A stretch of 64,000 nucleotides of DNA from Desulfoluna butyratoxydans (GTDB lineage Bacteria > Desulfobacterota > Desulfobacteria > Desulfobacterales > Desulfolunaceae), in the NCBI RefSeq assembly GCF_900699765.1, contig NZ_CAADHO010000008.1, positions 62,001 through 126,000 of the forward strand, read 5' to 3'. This document shows positions 36,086 through 45,379 of this stretch, one piece after another. Within the stretch, counting starts at the first letter, position 1, and every line of letters begins with the position of its first letter. Both the position numbers and the translations under genes were made by a program. The notes under the pieces were generated by a model. It saw only the letters and a program-made list of their open reading frames with translations. It made no database searches and was not told the DNA's origin.

Positions 36086-37423
36086 TTAGACCAGCACCCC
36101 CCTTAATGAGTGCGGCAATCCTTCTTCAATATAAACCGGAACCACCTTTCCCACAAGGTTTGCATCGGAACCCTCTTTGGCGGCGGTAAAGTTCACCACC
36201 CGGTTGCAGGAGGAGCGTCCTGTCCACTGCAGGCCCCCCTTCCCCTCTTTGCGCCCCTCCACGAGGACCTCTACGGTGGTGCCCGCATAGGAGAGGTTGC
36301 GCTTTTCCGAGAGCTCTTTTTCAAGGTCCAGAAGGGCTGCCAGACGACGGCTCTTGTCCTCTTCGGAAACCTTGCCCTCGTAGCCCACGGCCGGGGCATT
36401 GGGGCGATCCGAGTACTTGAAGGCAAAGATTCCGGAAAAACCCACGGCCCTTACCAGATCCAGGGTCTCGGCGAAATCCTCCTCGGTCTCTCCGGGGAAG
36501 CCCACGATCATGTCCGAGGTAAGGGCGATATCCGGCCGCACCTCTTTCAAGCGCTCAATGCGCTGCATGTAATCTTCCCGGGTGTATTTTCGGTTCATCT
36601 TCTTGAGCACAGCGTTGGAACCGGACTGCACGGGAAGATGGATGTGGTTGCAGAGCTTTGGCAGATCCCGGTAGGCTTCCACCAGGCCAGGGGAAAGATC
36701 CTTGGGATGGGAGGTGGCAAAACGGATGCGTTCCAGATCCTCCACGTCGCTTACGCGGCGGAGCAGCTCGGGAAAGTCGCAGAGGTCCTCTTTCTTGCCG
36801 TAGGAGTTCACGTTCTGACCCAGCAGGGTGATCTCCCGTGCGCCCCGGGCCACAAGCTCCGTGACTTCCTGCACGATGGCATCGGGATCCCGGCTCTCTT
36901 CCCGTCCGCGCACGTAGGGCACGATGCAGTAGGAGCAGAAGTTGTCGCACCCCCGCATGATGGTGACAAACCTGGAGACCTCCACCTCGGCGTCCATGGC
37001 AGGGGTCGGGATCTCATCGGCCACGCCCATGGTCATCTCCACATCCACCACGGGAATCCGGTCGTATTCAAAGGCCTTCACCATGGCCGCTAGGCGGGCG
37101 TAGGCACGGGTGCCGAAAACAAGATCCACGTAGGGCATGCGCCTGAGAATGGCGGCCCCTTCCTGCTGGGCCACGCAGCCCCCGATGGCAACGATGAGTT
37201 CCGGGTTCTTCTTTTTCAATGCTCGCATCCGGCCCAGGAAGCTGAAGGCCTTTTCTTCGGCTTTCTTCCGGACGGTGCAGGTGTTGACGATGACCAGATC
37301 GGCATCTTCCACCTCGTCGGTGGGAATGTACCCCAGGGGTCTCAGCACTTTTTTGAACATCTCCGAGTCGTAGACGTTCATCTGGCATCCGATGGTGTAT
37401 ATATATACGCACTTCATATTCAT
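36086..37423 (-). CDS. miaB: tRNA-2-methylthio-N6-dimethylallyladenosine synthase
   Basis: A radical-SAM methylthiotransferase of about 445 residues that adds a methylthio group to isopentenyl-adenosine 37 of tRNA. The N-terminal domain has the cluster cysteines (TIGCQMN, NTCTVR, GGCVAQQ). The radical SAM motif is CDNFCSYC, followed by YVRGREESR. The C terminus holds the TRAM domain (VEVLVEG...GRSSCNRVVNF). An upstream in-frame extension to 37555 has no ribosome-binding site, whereas GAGGT lies before the ATG at 37423. It follows the DUF4911 gene by 64 bases. Confidence 0.95.
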   Translation of the reverse strand: MNMKCVYIYTIGCQMNVYDSEMFKKVLRPLGYIPTDEVEDADLVIVNTCTVRKKAEEKAFSFLGRMRALKKKNPELIVAIGGCVAQQEGAAILRRMPYVDLVFGTRAYARLAAMVKAFEYDRIPVVDVEMTMGVADEIPTPAMDAEVEVSRFVTIMRGCDNFCSYCIVPYVRGREESRDPDAIVQEVTELVARGAREITLLGQNVNSYGKKEDLCDFPELLRRVSDVEDLERIRFATSHPKDLSPGLVEAYRDLPKLCNHIHLPVQSGSNAVLKKMNRKYTREDYMQRIERLKEVRPDIALTSDMIVGFPGETEEDFAETLDLVRAVGFSGIFAFKYSDRPNAPAVGYEGKVSEEDKSRRLAALLDLEKELSEKRNLSYAGTTVEVLVEGRKEGKGGLQWTGRSSCNRVVNFTAAKEGSDANLVGKVVPVYIEEGLPHSLRGVLV

Positions 37424-37487
37424 TCTGGTTTCTTTACCTCTTGAGGGACACCCCTTGCGGGGCCCCTGATCACTTCGCATTGCAGGC

Positions 37488-37724
37488 TCAAAGGCGCTCT
37501 TGGCTATCCGGGGCCTCAATCTCTTCCAGGCAAACCGTGCCCTCAAAACTCTCAAGGACCTTCTCCACCTCGTCCTCGCACCCCGGCGCTATGCGGAGCA
37601 CGATGATGTCCCGGTCCCTGTTGACAGTGGTGACCACCACCAGGTTGTCCAGGGCCTCAAAGGTGTACTTCACAAAGACGATATCCCCTCGCCTGAGCCT
37701 GAAATATCTTTCAATGCACCCCAC
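37488..37724 (-). CDS. DUF4911-like small protein
   Basis: A 78-residue protein starting at GTG with AAGGAG 6 bases upstream. The sequence (FRLRRGDIVFVKYTFEALDNL then VVTTVNRDRDIIVLRIAPGCE) resembles the DUF4911 family, which often lies beside miaB in delta-proteobacteria. It has an alpha/beta pattern with no cysteine cluster or membrane segment. The neighbour suggests a link with tRNA modification, but no function is known to me. Confidence 0.75.
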   Translation of the reverse strand: MGCIERYFRLRRGDIVFVKYTFEALDNLVVVTTVNRDRDIIVLRIAPGCEDEVEKVLESFEGTVCLEEIEAPDSQERL

Positions 37725-38019
37725 TTGCGCTCCTTACCTTTCATGACGGGCTCTTGTCGGCCTTCGGCCCGCGGGCCGAAAAACCAAACCATTGGAAAAC
37801 GTTATCCTTTACCACATCGGTTTCCCCGGTACCACCCCTTTGTACACGCCGCCCCTTTTCGAAACCCTTTGAACCCTCCCGGCGGATGGTGTATGGTCTC
37901 CCCAACCGACGGAAAAAGCCCGCCCTCCTTTCGGGGAGACCGCCCATGCAGCCACCTCGATGCGATTGGCGTAACGCTCGCCCGGCCTGTGCCGAGGCGC
38001 CGTTTCACCCCATCCGGAC

Positions 38020-39768
38020 ATGTCCGATTCACCAGAGACACAATGTATGCACACAGACTGGACCACCACCGACATTGACGCCTCCCGGGCCAAAGACCTG
38101 GGAGAAGCCCTCGGGGTCTCCCCCGTGACGGCAGGCCTCCTCCTGGCAAGGGGCCACGACACACCGGAAACCGCCCGGGCCTTTCTTGCCCCGTCCCTTT
38201 CGGGGCTCCGCCCGCCCCAGCGGCTGCACGGCATGGAGACGGCCGTGGCGCGCCTGGTCCGTGCTGTCACCCAAGGGGAAGTGATCTTCATCTGCGGCGA
38301 TTACGATGCCGACGGCATCACCTCCACAGCCCTTCTGGTCCTCTTCCTGAGAAGCGCCGGAGCCCGTGTGGCCTGGCACCTTCCCCACAGGGTGGACGAC
38401 GGGTACGGGTTCCACCCGTCCCAGATCACCGACCACGCGGTCCCTGCCGGTGCCCGGGTCATCGTCACCGTGGACTGCGGCTCCACCTCCTTTGACGCGG
38501 TGGATGCGGCCAAGGCCCATGGCATCGACGTCATCATCACCGACCACCACACCACCGGAGAGGCGCTCCCCGAGGCCCTGGCCGTCATCAACCCCAAGCA
38601 GCCCGCCTGTGAATCGGGCATGGAAAACCTGGCAGGCGTGGGGGTTGCCTTTTACCTTGCCGCAGCCCTGCGCACCGCCCTGCGCGCTGCGGATCACTGG
38701 AAAAACGGGGAAGAGCCCAACCTCAAGGCCCTCTGCGATATCGTGGCCCTGGGCACCGTGGCCGACATCGTCCCCCTCACCGCCGAGAACCGCATCCTCA
38801 CCCGGGCCGGCCTGGAGATGATCAACCGGAGCGCACGGCCCGGCATCGCGTCCCTGCTCACCGCAGCCAAAGCCAACAAGGAGACCGTGGACTCCGAGGA
38901 CATCGCTTTTCGCCTGGCTCCACGGATCAACGCCGCGGGCCGTATGGACCATGCCCAGACAGGCCTGGACCTGATGCTGGCTCCCAGCAAAGCCCAGGCC
39001 GCGCCCATCGCTAAAGAGCTCTGCCGCCTCAACAGCCATCGTCAGGAGACCGAGGCCCGCATCTTCGACGAAATCGTCGCCTACATCGAGGAGAGCCCGG
39101 CCCTGCTGGAACGAAAGGCCCTGGTCCTGGCCAACAACGGCTGGCACCCCGGGGTCCTGGGTATCGTGGCCTCCCGCGTGGTCCGGGAGTACGGCAAACC
39201 GGCCTTTGTCATCTCCGTGGACGAGCGCGGCATCGGCAAAGGCTCCGGCCGCAGCATCCCCGGGGTGGACCTCTACCAAGCCCTTTCCGCCACCGCCGAG
39301 ACCCTGGAGCGTTTCGGGGGGCACCGGCAGGCCGCGGGACTCCAGCTCAAAGCAGATCGCATCCGGGACTTTCACCGACAGCTCGAATCCCACCTGGCGA
39401 CGGCCACCACCCCGGAGGACTACGTCACCGCCACCCCCGCCGACGCCCGGCTGCCCCTCTCCGAGATCAGCCCGGAGCTCATCGACGAGCTTGAGTCGCT
39501 GGCCCCCTTTGGCGAAGGCAACAGGGAACCCCTGTTCATCGCCGAGGATATCAGGGTCCTCTCCTCCATGGAGGTGGGGCGCTGCCACCGACGGTACGTC
39601 CTGGCCGCCGAGGGCAACCCCCACCTGGCCAAATGCATGGCCATCCGCTTCAATCACCCCGGGGGGCCTCCGGAAAAACGCATTGCGCGCTGCCTCTATT
39701 CCCTGCGCTGGAACAGGTGGAACGGCGGCAAGAGCCCGCAGATGCAGATCCACGACATGGAATCCTGA
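38020..39768 (+). CDS. recJ: Single-stranded-DNA-specific exonuclease RecJ
   Basis: A 582-residue 5'-3' single-strand exonuclease for recombination and mismatch repair. DHH-phosphoesterase motifs are visible: CGDYDADG (residues 94-99 region), VDCGS, TDHH at 174-177, then DIVALGTVADIVPL, RLAPRINAAGRM, and the DHHA1 motif GIGKGSGRS with FGGHRQAAG. The OB-like C-terminal domain follows. ATGs at 38020 and 38047 are both possible starts. It is divergent from the DUF4911-miaB pair. Confidence 0.95.
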   Translation: MSDSPETQCMHTDWTTTDIDASRAKDLGEALGVSPVTAGLLLARGHDTPETARAFLAPSLSGLRPPQRLHGMETAVARLVRAVTQGEVIFICGDYDADGITSTALLVLFLRSAGARVAWHLPHRVDDGYGFHPSQITDHAVPAGARVIVTVDCGSTSFDAVDAAKAHGIDVIITDHHTTGEALPEALAVINPKQPACESGMENLAGVGVAFYLAAALRTALRAADHWKNGEEPNLKALCDIVALGTVADIVPLTAENRILTRAGLEMINRSARPGIASLLTAAKANKETVDSEDIAFRLAPRINAAGRMDHAQTGLDLMLAPSKAQAAPIAKELCRLNSHRQETEARIFDEIVAYIEESPALLERKALVLANNGWHPGVLGIVASRVVREYGKPAFVISVDERGIGKGSGRSIPGVDLYQALSATAETLERFGGHRQAAGLQLKADRIRDFHRQLESHLATATTPEDYVTATPADARLPLSEISPELIDELESLAPFGEGNREPLFIAEDIRVLSSMEVGRCHRRYVLAAEGNPHLAKCMAIRFNHPGGPPEKRIARCLYSLRWNRWNGGKSPQMQIHDMES

Positions 39769-40109
39769 GCCCTGAAAAGCCCCTGTTTTCAAGCCTTGAG
39801 CCCGTTCGGCAACCCTGCCGAACGGCCCGACAATTCCCTTGATTTCTTCAGGGATGAAAGCTATGATCCTTGTGCCGAATCCATCAGGAGCCGCTACGTT
39901 ACCGGGCCCGTGGACCAAGCCCGCCCGGATGCCCTAACGGGTGGCTGCGCGTACTGCGCATCCCAGCTTTGCCCGGCCCCTGCAAGGGCCTGCGCCCGAG
40001 AGCATCTGCAACACAGTAAATTCATGATGGCTCCGCGCCCCCGGACAGCGTGCCTTCGCCCGCGCCATCGCTACCCCATCGGATCCATCAACCATAGACA
40101 GGAGGGTGA
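39769..40109. other. Spacer after recJ
   Basis: A 10-bp-stem hairpin (CCGTTCGGCA..TGCCGAACGG, 39802-39825) lies shortly after the recJ stop and lacks a T tract. The remaining 270 bases are GC-rich with small hairpins. I could not match them to 6S RNA, RNase P RNA or another known RNA, and no gene is supported. Confidence 0.4.
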
Positions 40110-40535
40110 ATGGGAAAAGTATTCCGAACAAACAACAAGGAGTCCATGCTCCTTTCGCGCATAGAGTCGTCCAAGGAGAAAGAGCGGCGCATTTCCATCG
40201 AAACCGCCCGCGACAACCTTGAACCCATGAGCAATGCCATTTCCCAGAAACTCGTGGAAAACAGCCTTGTGGAGACCACAAGCAAGAACTCCCTGCAGGA
40301 ACAGATCGAAAAAAAGCTCGAAAAGCTGGTCAAGCTCGATGATTTCGAGATCGACTACCAGATCGCCCCGTTCCGGGAGCTCGTGCAGAATCCCAATGTC
40401 ATCAGCCTGGTGGTCACGGCCTTTGTCTTGGAGACCCTCATCGACCACAAGGATGTCATCGACATCTACGGCTCTGACGACGAAATCTATCACTGCATCA
40501 ACACCCAGGTCCAAAAATTCATGCCCAATATTTAA
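40110..40535 (+). CDS. Hypothetical protein, helical
   Basis: A 141-residue protein with an ideal AGGAGGGTGA directly before the ATG. Residues 1-85 are highly charged and helix-prone (KEKERRIS, SLQEQIEKKLEKLVKL). The second half looks globular and hydrophobic (FRELVQNPNVISLVVTAFVLETLIDHKDVIDIYG). There is no signal peptide, membrane segment or known motif. It ends in a strong terminator and is probably monocistronic. Function unknown. Confidence 0.75.
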   Translation: MGKVFRTNNKESMLLSRIESSKEKERRISIETARDNLEPMSNAISQKLVENSLVETTSKNSLQEQIEKKLEKLVKLDDFEIDYQIAPFRELVQNPNVISLVVTAFVLETLIDHKDVIDIYGSDDEIYHCINTQVQKFMPNI

Positions 40536-40569
40536 TTACCGGAAAGACGGGCCCCCGATTTTTGCACAA

Positions 40570-40620
40570 AAAAAGCCGATCCACATCGCCTTCGGACGAT
40601 GTGGATCGGCTTTTTGTTTT
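40570..40620. terminator. Bidirectional intrinsic terminator
   Basis: AGCCGATCCACATCG pairs perfectly with CGATGTGGATCGGCT and is flanked by A and T tracts. It serves the helical protein gene and the convergent KamA-like gene. Confidence 0.92.
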
Positions 40621-40635
40621 GTTAGGGCATAGCCC

Positions 40636-41970
40636 TTAAGCGATGCGCAGTGAGCTTAACCCTGCTTTTTCGAAGAAGAACCGCTGTTCACCGAAGGCAG
40701 GCTTGAGCCCGTCGAGCCACACGGCCTTTTCATCGTACTCGGCAAAGAAGAGCTTGTTGACCCACTCGGGGTCCCGCGCCTGGATGAACTTCAAGGCAAG
40801 GAGCTTCTGCCCCCCTACCTCGGCGATGCCATCCACAAGCACCTTGCCGGGGGTCGCGCTCATGGAGGGGCCCCTCACGGTACGGGCCAAACCCGACACC
40901 TTGCTGTAGGCCTCTGTGAAGATCTGGTACGCCTCGGCCAGGGGCACGCTGAAGTACTCCTTGGGCCCGGTGTCCCTCTCCACGAACATGTAATAGGGAA
41001 TCGCCCCCAAAGAGACCTGTTTTTCCCACATGGCACGCCACACTTCGGGATCGTCGTTGATGTGACGAATCAGCGGAGCCTGACAGCGGATGTTGGCGCC
41101 GGTGGAAAGGATGCGTGAAATCGCGGCCTGAACAGCATCCGTCTCCAGCTCTCTGGAATGGCTGAAATGGCTCATGATGGCAAGGTGGAAGCCGGCGGCA
41201 ATGATTTCATCAAAGAGCGCCATGACGTCATCGGCGTCCTTGTCCGTCAGGAATCGGTAAGGCCAGTAGGCAAGGACCTTGGTACCGAACCGAATGGACC
41301 GAACGTTGCCGGGACGTTGCGTAAGAAGGGGCTCCACATAGCGACGCAGGATCTTGCTGGTCATGATAAGGGGATCGCCACCGGTGAACAGGACGTTGGT
41401 AACCTCGGGGTGGGCGTTGAGATAATCCACCAGGGCCTGGGGATCGCCGCAGGCGAACTTGAGATCATCCACCCCGACAAACTGGGCCCATCGAAAGCAG
41501 TAGGTGCAATACGCATGGCACACCTGCCCCTGGGTGGGGAAAAAGAGGACGGTCTCCTTGTATTTGTGCTGGATGCCGTTGATGGACTGGCCGAGATCAC
41601 ACTTGGGCACGTTGAGTTCCATCTGACCCGCGGGATGGGGGTTCATCTTCAGCTGAATGTTCCTGGCCGCTGCCCGCAGGGCCGCTTCGGGCTCACCGGC
41701 TGCGCATTTCGCGGCAAGGGCGTCGTAATCGTCGACGGCCATCATCCCCTTCTGGGGAAAGACCAGCTTAAAGATAGGATCCGCTTCCGGGTTGCTCCAA
41801 TCGATGAGCTCGTCAGTCACATAGTTGTTTGCCCGAAAGGGCATCACGCGCGAAACGACCTGAATGGCGTCGTGAATCTCGGAGGGAAGCGCTTCAAACT
41901 GTGGAATTGTATCGATATTGCGGGTCGTAAACGCTTTATAGCTTTTGGGTTTGATTGTAAGTTTGCTCAA
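40636..41970 (-). CDS. KamA-family radical SAM aminomutase-like protein
   Basis: A 444-residue radical SAM enzyme. The iron-sulfur cysteines are C151, C155 and C158 (CHAYCTYCFRW), followed by TGGDPLIM. The overall order matches lysine 2,3-aminomutase-like proteins, and acidic residues corresponding to lysine contacts may be in LIRHINDDPE and VLVDGIAE. The usual PLP-lysine segment of the aminomutases is not obvious to me, so the substrate could be lysine, glutamate or something else. No ablB acetyltransferase gene follows. A strong promoter lies about 147 bases upstream. Confidence 0.82.
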   Translation of the reverse strand: MSKLTIKPKSYKAFTTRNIDTIPQFEALPSEIHDAIQVVSRVMPFRANNYVTDELIDWSNPEADPIFKLVFPQKGMMAVDDYDALAAKCAAGEPEAALRAAARNIQLKMNPHPAGQMELNVPKCDLGQSINGIQHKYKETVLFFPTQGQVCHAYCTYCFRWAQFVGVDDLKFACGDPQALVDYLNAHPEVTNVLFTGGDPLIMTSKILRRYVEPLLTQRPGNVRSIRFGTKVLAYWPYRFLTDKDADDVMALFDEIIAAGFHLAIMSHFSHSRELETDAVQAAISRILSTGANIRCQAPLIRHINDDPEVWRAMWEKQVSLGAIPYYMFVERDTGPKEYFSVPLAEAYQIFTEAYSKVSGLARTVRGPSMSATPGKVLVDGIAEVGGQKLLALKFIQARDPEWVNKLFFAEYDEKAVWLDGLKPAFGEQRFFFEKAGLSSLRIA

Positions 41971-42479
41971 TAGACCTCCTTATGCCTACTCTATTCCTGC
42001 GGAAGTTCGGAAGTTTATCCTCCTTTTTCTGTGTGTTAACGGAAATCAAACATAGTCGCTTAATGACTACCTCCCGTCACCCCGCAATTCATTTTATTTT
42101 TTCTCGTAAACGCCATAATATAATAAATTTTAAGGAATTTGTCAATTCCTCCGACCCATTGCCCCGCCATCGGCGGAAAGCCCTTTGCGACGCGATTCCC
42201 GGCGTCGCGAATCACCGACCCAACCGACCAGAAAACAAATAGCCCATCCCCCCTTTTCCGGAATCGGGCACAGCTTTAAACGGCGGCTTCACGGCAAAAA
42301 TTGAGGCATACACCCCAGCCGGGTCGTTACGGGCGACCAGATGACGCCCAACTCTCAATGTCCTGATCTTATTGCTGGGAAAAACGGGTAACCCCTGCGG
42401 TCAGGGCAGGCACCTGAGGCACCTGCCCGTCAAAAAGAGCCCTGCAACGTGAACGTGGGCACGCACCCCGTTTTTCCGG
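41971..42479. other. Spacer with the KamA-like gene promoter
   Basis: Contains the promoter at 42117-42145 and a leader of about 140 bases. The leader is too short and shows no match for a lysine riboswitch. Between 42150 and 42479 there is nothing recognisable. Confidence 0.5.
42117..42145 (-). promoter_or_regulatory. Sigma70-type promoter for the KamA-like gene
   Basis: On the minus strand TTGACA (42145-42140) is followed after 17 bases by TATATT (42122-42117). The spacer is AT-rich. Confidence 0.7.
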
Positions 42480-43874
42480 CTAATCCCGTCGTTTTTCCAG
42501 GCGGGCCACCGCTTCGATATGAAAGGTGTGCGGAAACATATCCACGGGCTGGACCTCGCAGATCTCGTACTGAGCCTTGAGCATCTCAAGGTCCCGGGCC
42601 AGGGTGGCCGGGTTGCAGGAGACATAGACGATACGCTCCGGACTCAACTCGGCGACGCGCTGGACCACTTCCTTGTGCATGCCTGCTCGGGGCGGGTCGA
42701 TGATCATCACATCGGGCTCCACATCCACCCCGGGAAGGGCCTCCCGGATATCGCCCAGCACAAACCGGCAGTTCTCCACCCCGTTTCGGCGGCAGTTCTC
42801 GTTGGCGTCCTCAATGGCGCTGGGCACGATCTCAAGGCCCGTGATCTCAGCCGCACCCTTGGAGAGCCAGATGGGAATGGTACCGGTGCCGCTGTAGAGG
42901 TCGATGACCCGCTCAGTGCCCGTAAGGCCTGCAAATTTTTCCACCGTGGCGTACAGAGCCTCTGCCCCTGGGGTGTTGGTCTGGAAAAAGGAGTTGGCCG
43001 AGATATTGAACGTGTAATCGCCCAGTCGGTCGGTGATGAAAGGCTGGCCCGCCAGGCATTTTTCGGTCTCCCCAACGGCCACCCCGGCCTTTCGGCTGGT
43101 GATGTTGTTGACCACGGAGGCCACCTCGGGAAATGCCGCCACAAGCTCGTCGGCCAGGGGCTGCACCACATCGGGGCGGTCTTCGGCCGTGACGATGTTC
43201 ACCATCCAGCGGTCTTCGTGGTAGGAGTGCCTCAACATGACGAACCGCCAGAACCCTTCGTGGCTTCTCAGGCCGTAGACAGGCAGGTCCGACGCCTTGA
43301 TGTACTGCCGCACCATATCCAGCAGGCGGTTTCCCGTCTCCGGCTGGATATGGCACTGCTTGATGTCGATGACCTTGCTGAAGGTGCCGGGGACATGGAG
43401 TCCGATGCCCAGCCCCTTTTCAATGTCGGGGTCGTTGAGCTCGTGCGGCAGCAGCCAGCGGCTGTCCGAGCAGGAGAACTCCATCTTGTTGCGGTACCCG
43501 AACAGATGCTTGGAGGGCAGGGTGGGGTGCACCGTCACGTCGTGGATATTGCCGATATGCCCCAGGGACTCCACCACGTGGTCGCGCTTGTAGGCAAGCT
43601 GCGTCTCGTAATCCAGGAACTGCCATTTGCAGCCGCCGCACCAGGAAGCGTATTCACACCGGGGTTCCACCCGGTTTTCCGACGGTTCCAGAAGTTCCAG
43701 CGTCCGCGCTTCGGCAAAACTCTTCTTCTTTTTGAAGACCCGCGCCCGAACCCTGTCTCCGGCCACGGCGCCGTCGATAAAAAGAGCCATGCCGTCCACC
43801 CTGGCAAGACCACGCCCACCGAAAGCCATATCGGTGACCGCTATGTCGACCACTTCACCTTTTTTTACCGCCAT
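42480..43874 (-). CDS. rlmD: 23S rRNA (uracil-1939-C5)-methyltransferase
   Basis: A 464-residue RNA methyltransferase of the TrmA/RlmD class. An N-terminal TRAM domain (KKGEVVDIAVTDMAFGGRGLAR) precedes the iron-sulfur cysteines (PRCEYASWCGGCKWQ). The SAM-binding motif is VIDLYSGTGTIPIWL, and the catalytic motifs are IIDPPRAGMH and YVSCNPATLARDL, with the nucleophilic Cys. RlmD or its relative RlmC cannot be fully separated by eye, but the TRAM domain and length favour RlmD. Confidence 0.9.
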   Translation of the reverse strand: MAVKKGEVVDIAVTDMAFGGRGLARVDGMALFIDGAVAGDRVRARVFKKKKSFAEARTLELLEPSENRVEPRCEYASWCGGCKWQFLDYETQLAYKRDHVVESLGHIGNIHDVTVHPTLPSKHLFGYRNKMEFSCSDSRWLLPHELNDPDIEKGLGIGLHVPGTFSKVIDIKQCHIQPETGNRLLDMVRQYIKASDLPVYGLRSHEGFWRFVMLRHSYHEDRWMVNIVTAEDRPDVVQPLADELVAAFPEVASVVNNITSRKAGVAVGETEKCLAGQPFITDRLGDYTFNISANSFFQTNTPGAEALYATVEKFAGLTGTERVIDLYSGTGTIPIWLSKGAAEITGLEIVPSAIEDANENCRRNGVENCRFVLGDIREALPGVDVEPDVMIIDPPRAGMHKEVVQRVAELSPERIVYVSCNPATLARDLEMLKAQYEICEVQPVDMFPHTFHIEAVARLEKRRD

Positions 43875-44098
43875 AATGCAACACTACCCTTGTTTGGCTT
43901 TCACAAAAGCCCTGAAAATTCCGATACTCAGACGAGCCCTCAGCAAATTTCGGGCACACGTCACCCTTTCGTACCGAGTGCGAAGCTGGATATACTATCC
44001 GATGTCATCAAATGTTGGCAAGTTTTTTCGATCCGAAAGGGATCGTGATGGGAACATCGAAGCAACGGGGAACCGAACAGCTCCCCAGAAAGGACACC

Positions 44099-44905
44099 TC
44101 ACCGGGCCCCGGAAAAGAAGTGGTACAAAGGCCCGTGCCCTGAACCGAGCTGCCGGGATACGGCGCCCTTCAACGCGCCGGTAATATAGGATTTGGCCTG
44201 TCCGGCCGCCTCGGGAAGTGAGAGGCCCCGGGCAAGGTACCCGGCCAGGGCCGAGGCCAAAGTGCACCCTGTGCCGTGATCGTTTCGGGTTTCAATGCGG
44301 GGTCCTTCAAAGCGGGTCACCGCCCCGGTGGCCCCTTCCAAAAGAAGGTCCGGGCACACGTCCCCGCCAAAGTGCCCCCCTTTAAGAAGCACATTGGCAC
44401 ACCCCATGGCCACCAGCCTGCGGGCCGCCTCTTCCATACCGCCTGAAGAGCCGCCTTCAAGGCCGGTAAGCCGCTCGGCCTCGGGAATGTTGGGGGTCAT
44501 CACCGTCACACGGGGCATGACATGGGTCACCAGGGCCCGGGGGGTCTCCCGGGCATTGAGCCCATGGCCGCTCTGGGCAGCCATAACGGGATCCAGAACC
44601 ACCGGCACACCCTTGATCGTCTCAAGGATCTCCCCGACGACTTCGGCGTTCTCCGGGGTGCCCAGCATCCCGATTTTAACGGCGTCCACCCCCACATCGG
44701 AGAGGACCGCCTCCACCTGGGCCCGGACCATGTCCGGGGGAACCGGCATCACCCGGCTCACCCCCTGGGTATTCTGGGCCGTCACCGCAGTGACGGCGGT
44801 CATGGCATAGCAGCCCAAAGAAGACAGGGTCTTGAGGTCGGCCTGGAGACCTGCCCCGGCGCAGCTGTCAGAGCCTGCAATGGAAAGCACCCTGAGCGGC
44901 GTCAT
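44099..44905 (-). CDS. thiD: Hydroxymethylpyrimidine/phosphomethylpyrimidine kinase
   Basis: A 268-residue ribokinase-fold enzyme that phosphorylates HMP twice for thiamine synthesis. Substrate and ATP motifs are clear: LSIAGSDSCAGAGLQADLKT at the start, TAVTAQNTQGV, VLDPVMAAQSG and NDHGTGCTLASALAGYLARG. Its ATG overlaps the stop of the upstream coiled-coil membrane protein gene by 4 bases, so the two are translationally coupled. No other thi gene or TPP riboswitch is seen here. Confidence 0.95.
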   Translation of the reverse strand: MTPLRVLSIAGSDSCAGAGLQADLKTLSSLGCYAMTAVTAVTAQNTQGVSRVMPVPPDMVRAQVEAVLSDVGVDAVKIGMLGTPENAEVVGEILETIKGVPVVLDPVMAAQSGHGLNARETPRALVTHVMPRVTVMTPNIPEAERLTGLEGGSSGGMEEAARRLVAMGCANVLLKGGHFGGDVCPDLLLEGATGAVTRFEGPRIETRNDHGTGCTLASALAGYLARGLSLPEAAGQAKSYITGALKGAVSRQLGSGHGPLYHFFSGAR

Positions 44906-45291
44906 GGCAGCCGGTTCCCGGCGGCGTCGATGAGCCTGGCCTGCTTCTCGTTTTCACGGCGAAGCTTGTCGATCACCTTCTCATTTTCCGTCACCTGGTG
45001 CATGTACCCGTTGGTCTTCTCTTCAAGCTCTTTGACCTGGCGGTCCAGGGTGTCGATCTCACGGGTCAGGGATTCACACTTCCCCTCCAGGAGCTTCTCC
45101 CGGTCTTTCTTTTTTTCCAGGAGGCCCATGTAGCGGGTCCGCGTGTTCTCTTCGGCCTTGCGCACCACGCGGGCAGAGACCACCAGGTTCACCACTTCCA
45201 TGGAGATCCCGAGGATAAACCCGTAAATCAACCCCTGCCGTCCGAAATGAGACGCCACGAGCAGGGCCAGCATTGTCGAGATAAAGACCAT
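44902..45291 (-). CDS. Membrane-anchored coiled-coil protein, function unknown
   Basis: A 129-residue protein with one or two hydrophobic N-terminal segments (VFISTMLALLVASHF and LIYGFILGISMEVVNLVV) followed by about 85 residues of heptad-like coiled coil (EKKKDREKLLEG, REIDTLDRQVKELEEK). An upstream ATG at 45342 gives a poorer start. It overlaps thiD by 4 bases, which couples their translation although no functional link is obvious. Not a recognised family. Confidence 0.65.
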   Translation of the reverse strand: MVFISTMLALLVASHFGRQGLIYGFILGISMEVVNLVVSARVVRKAEENTRTRYMGLLEKKKDREKLLEGKCESLTREIDTLDRQVKELEEKTNGYMHQVTENEKVIDKLRRENEKQARLIDAAGNRLP

Positions 45292-45379
45292 TGCGCACGT
45301 CCTGTCTGCTTGTACATGAGAATCGTGTTCGGCCCCCACCACCCATGAGCGGCATCCACGAAGTGTTTAACGACAGACC

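Noticed and set aside
38029..39918. Long minus-strand open frame of 629 codons opposite recJ
   Set aside because: It is a mirror frame produced by high GC at third positions; recJ has all catalytic motifs and this frame has none.
39840..40100. Possible structured RNA (6S or RNase P RNA) after recJ
   Set aside because: Some hairpins occur, but conserved cores of these RNAs could not be found.
41971..42116. Lysine riboswitch before the KamA-like gene
   Set aside because: The leader is shorter than the known aptamer and lacks its conserved helices.
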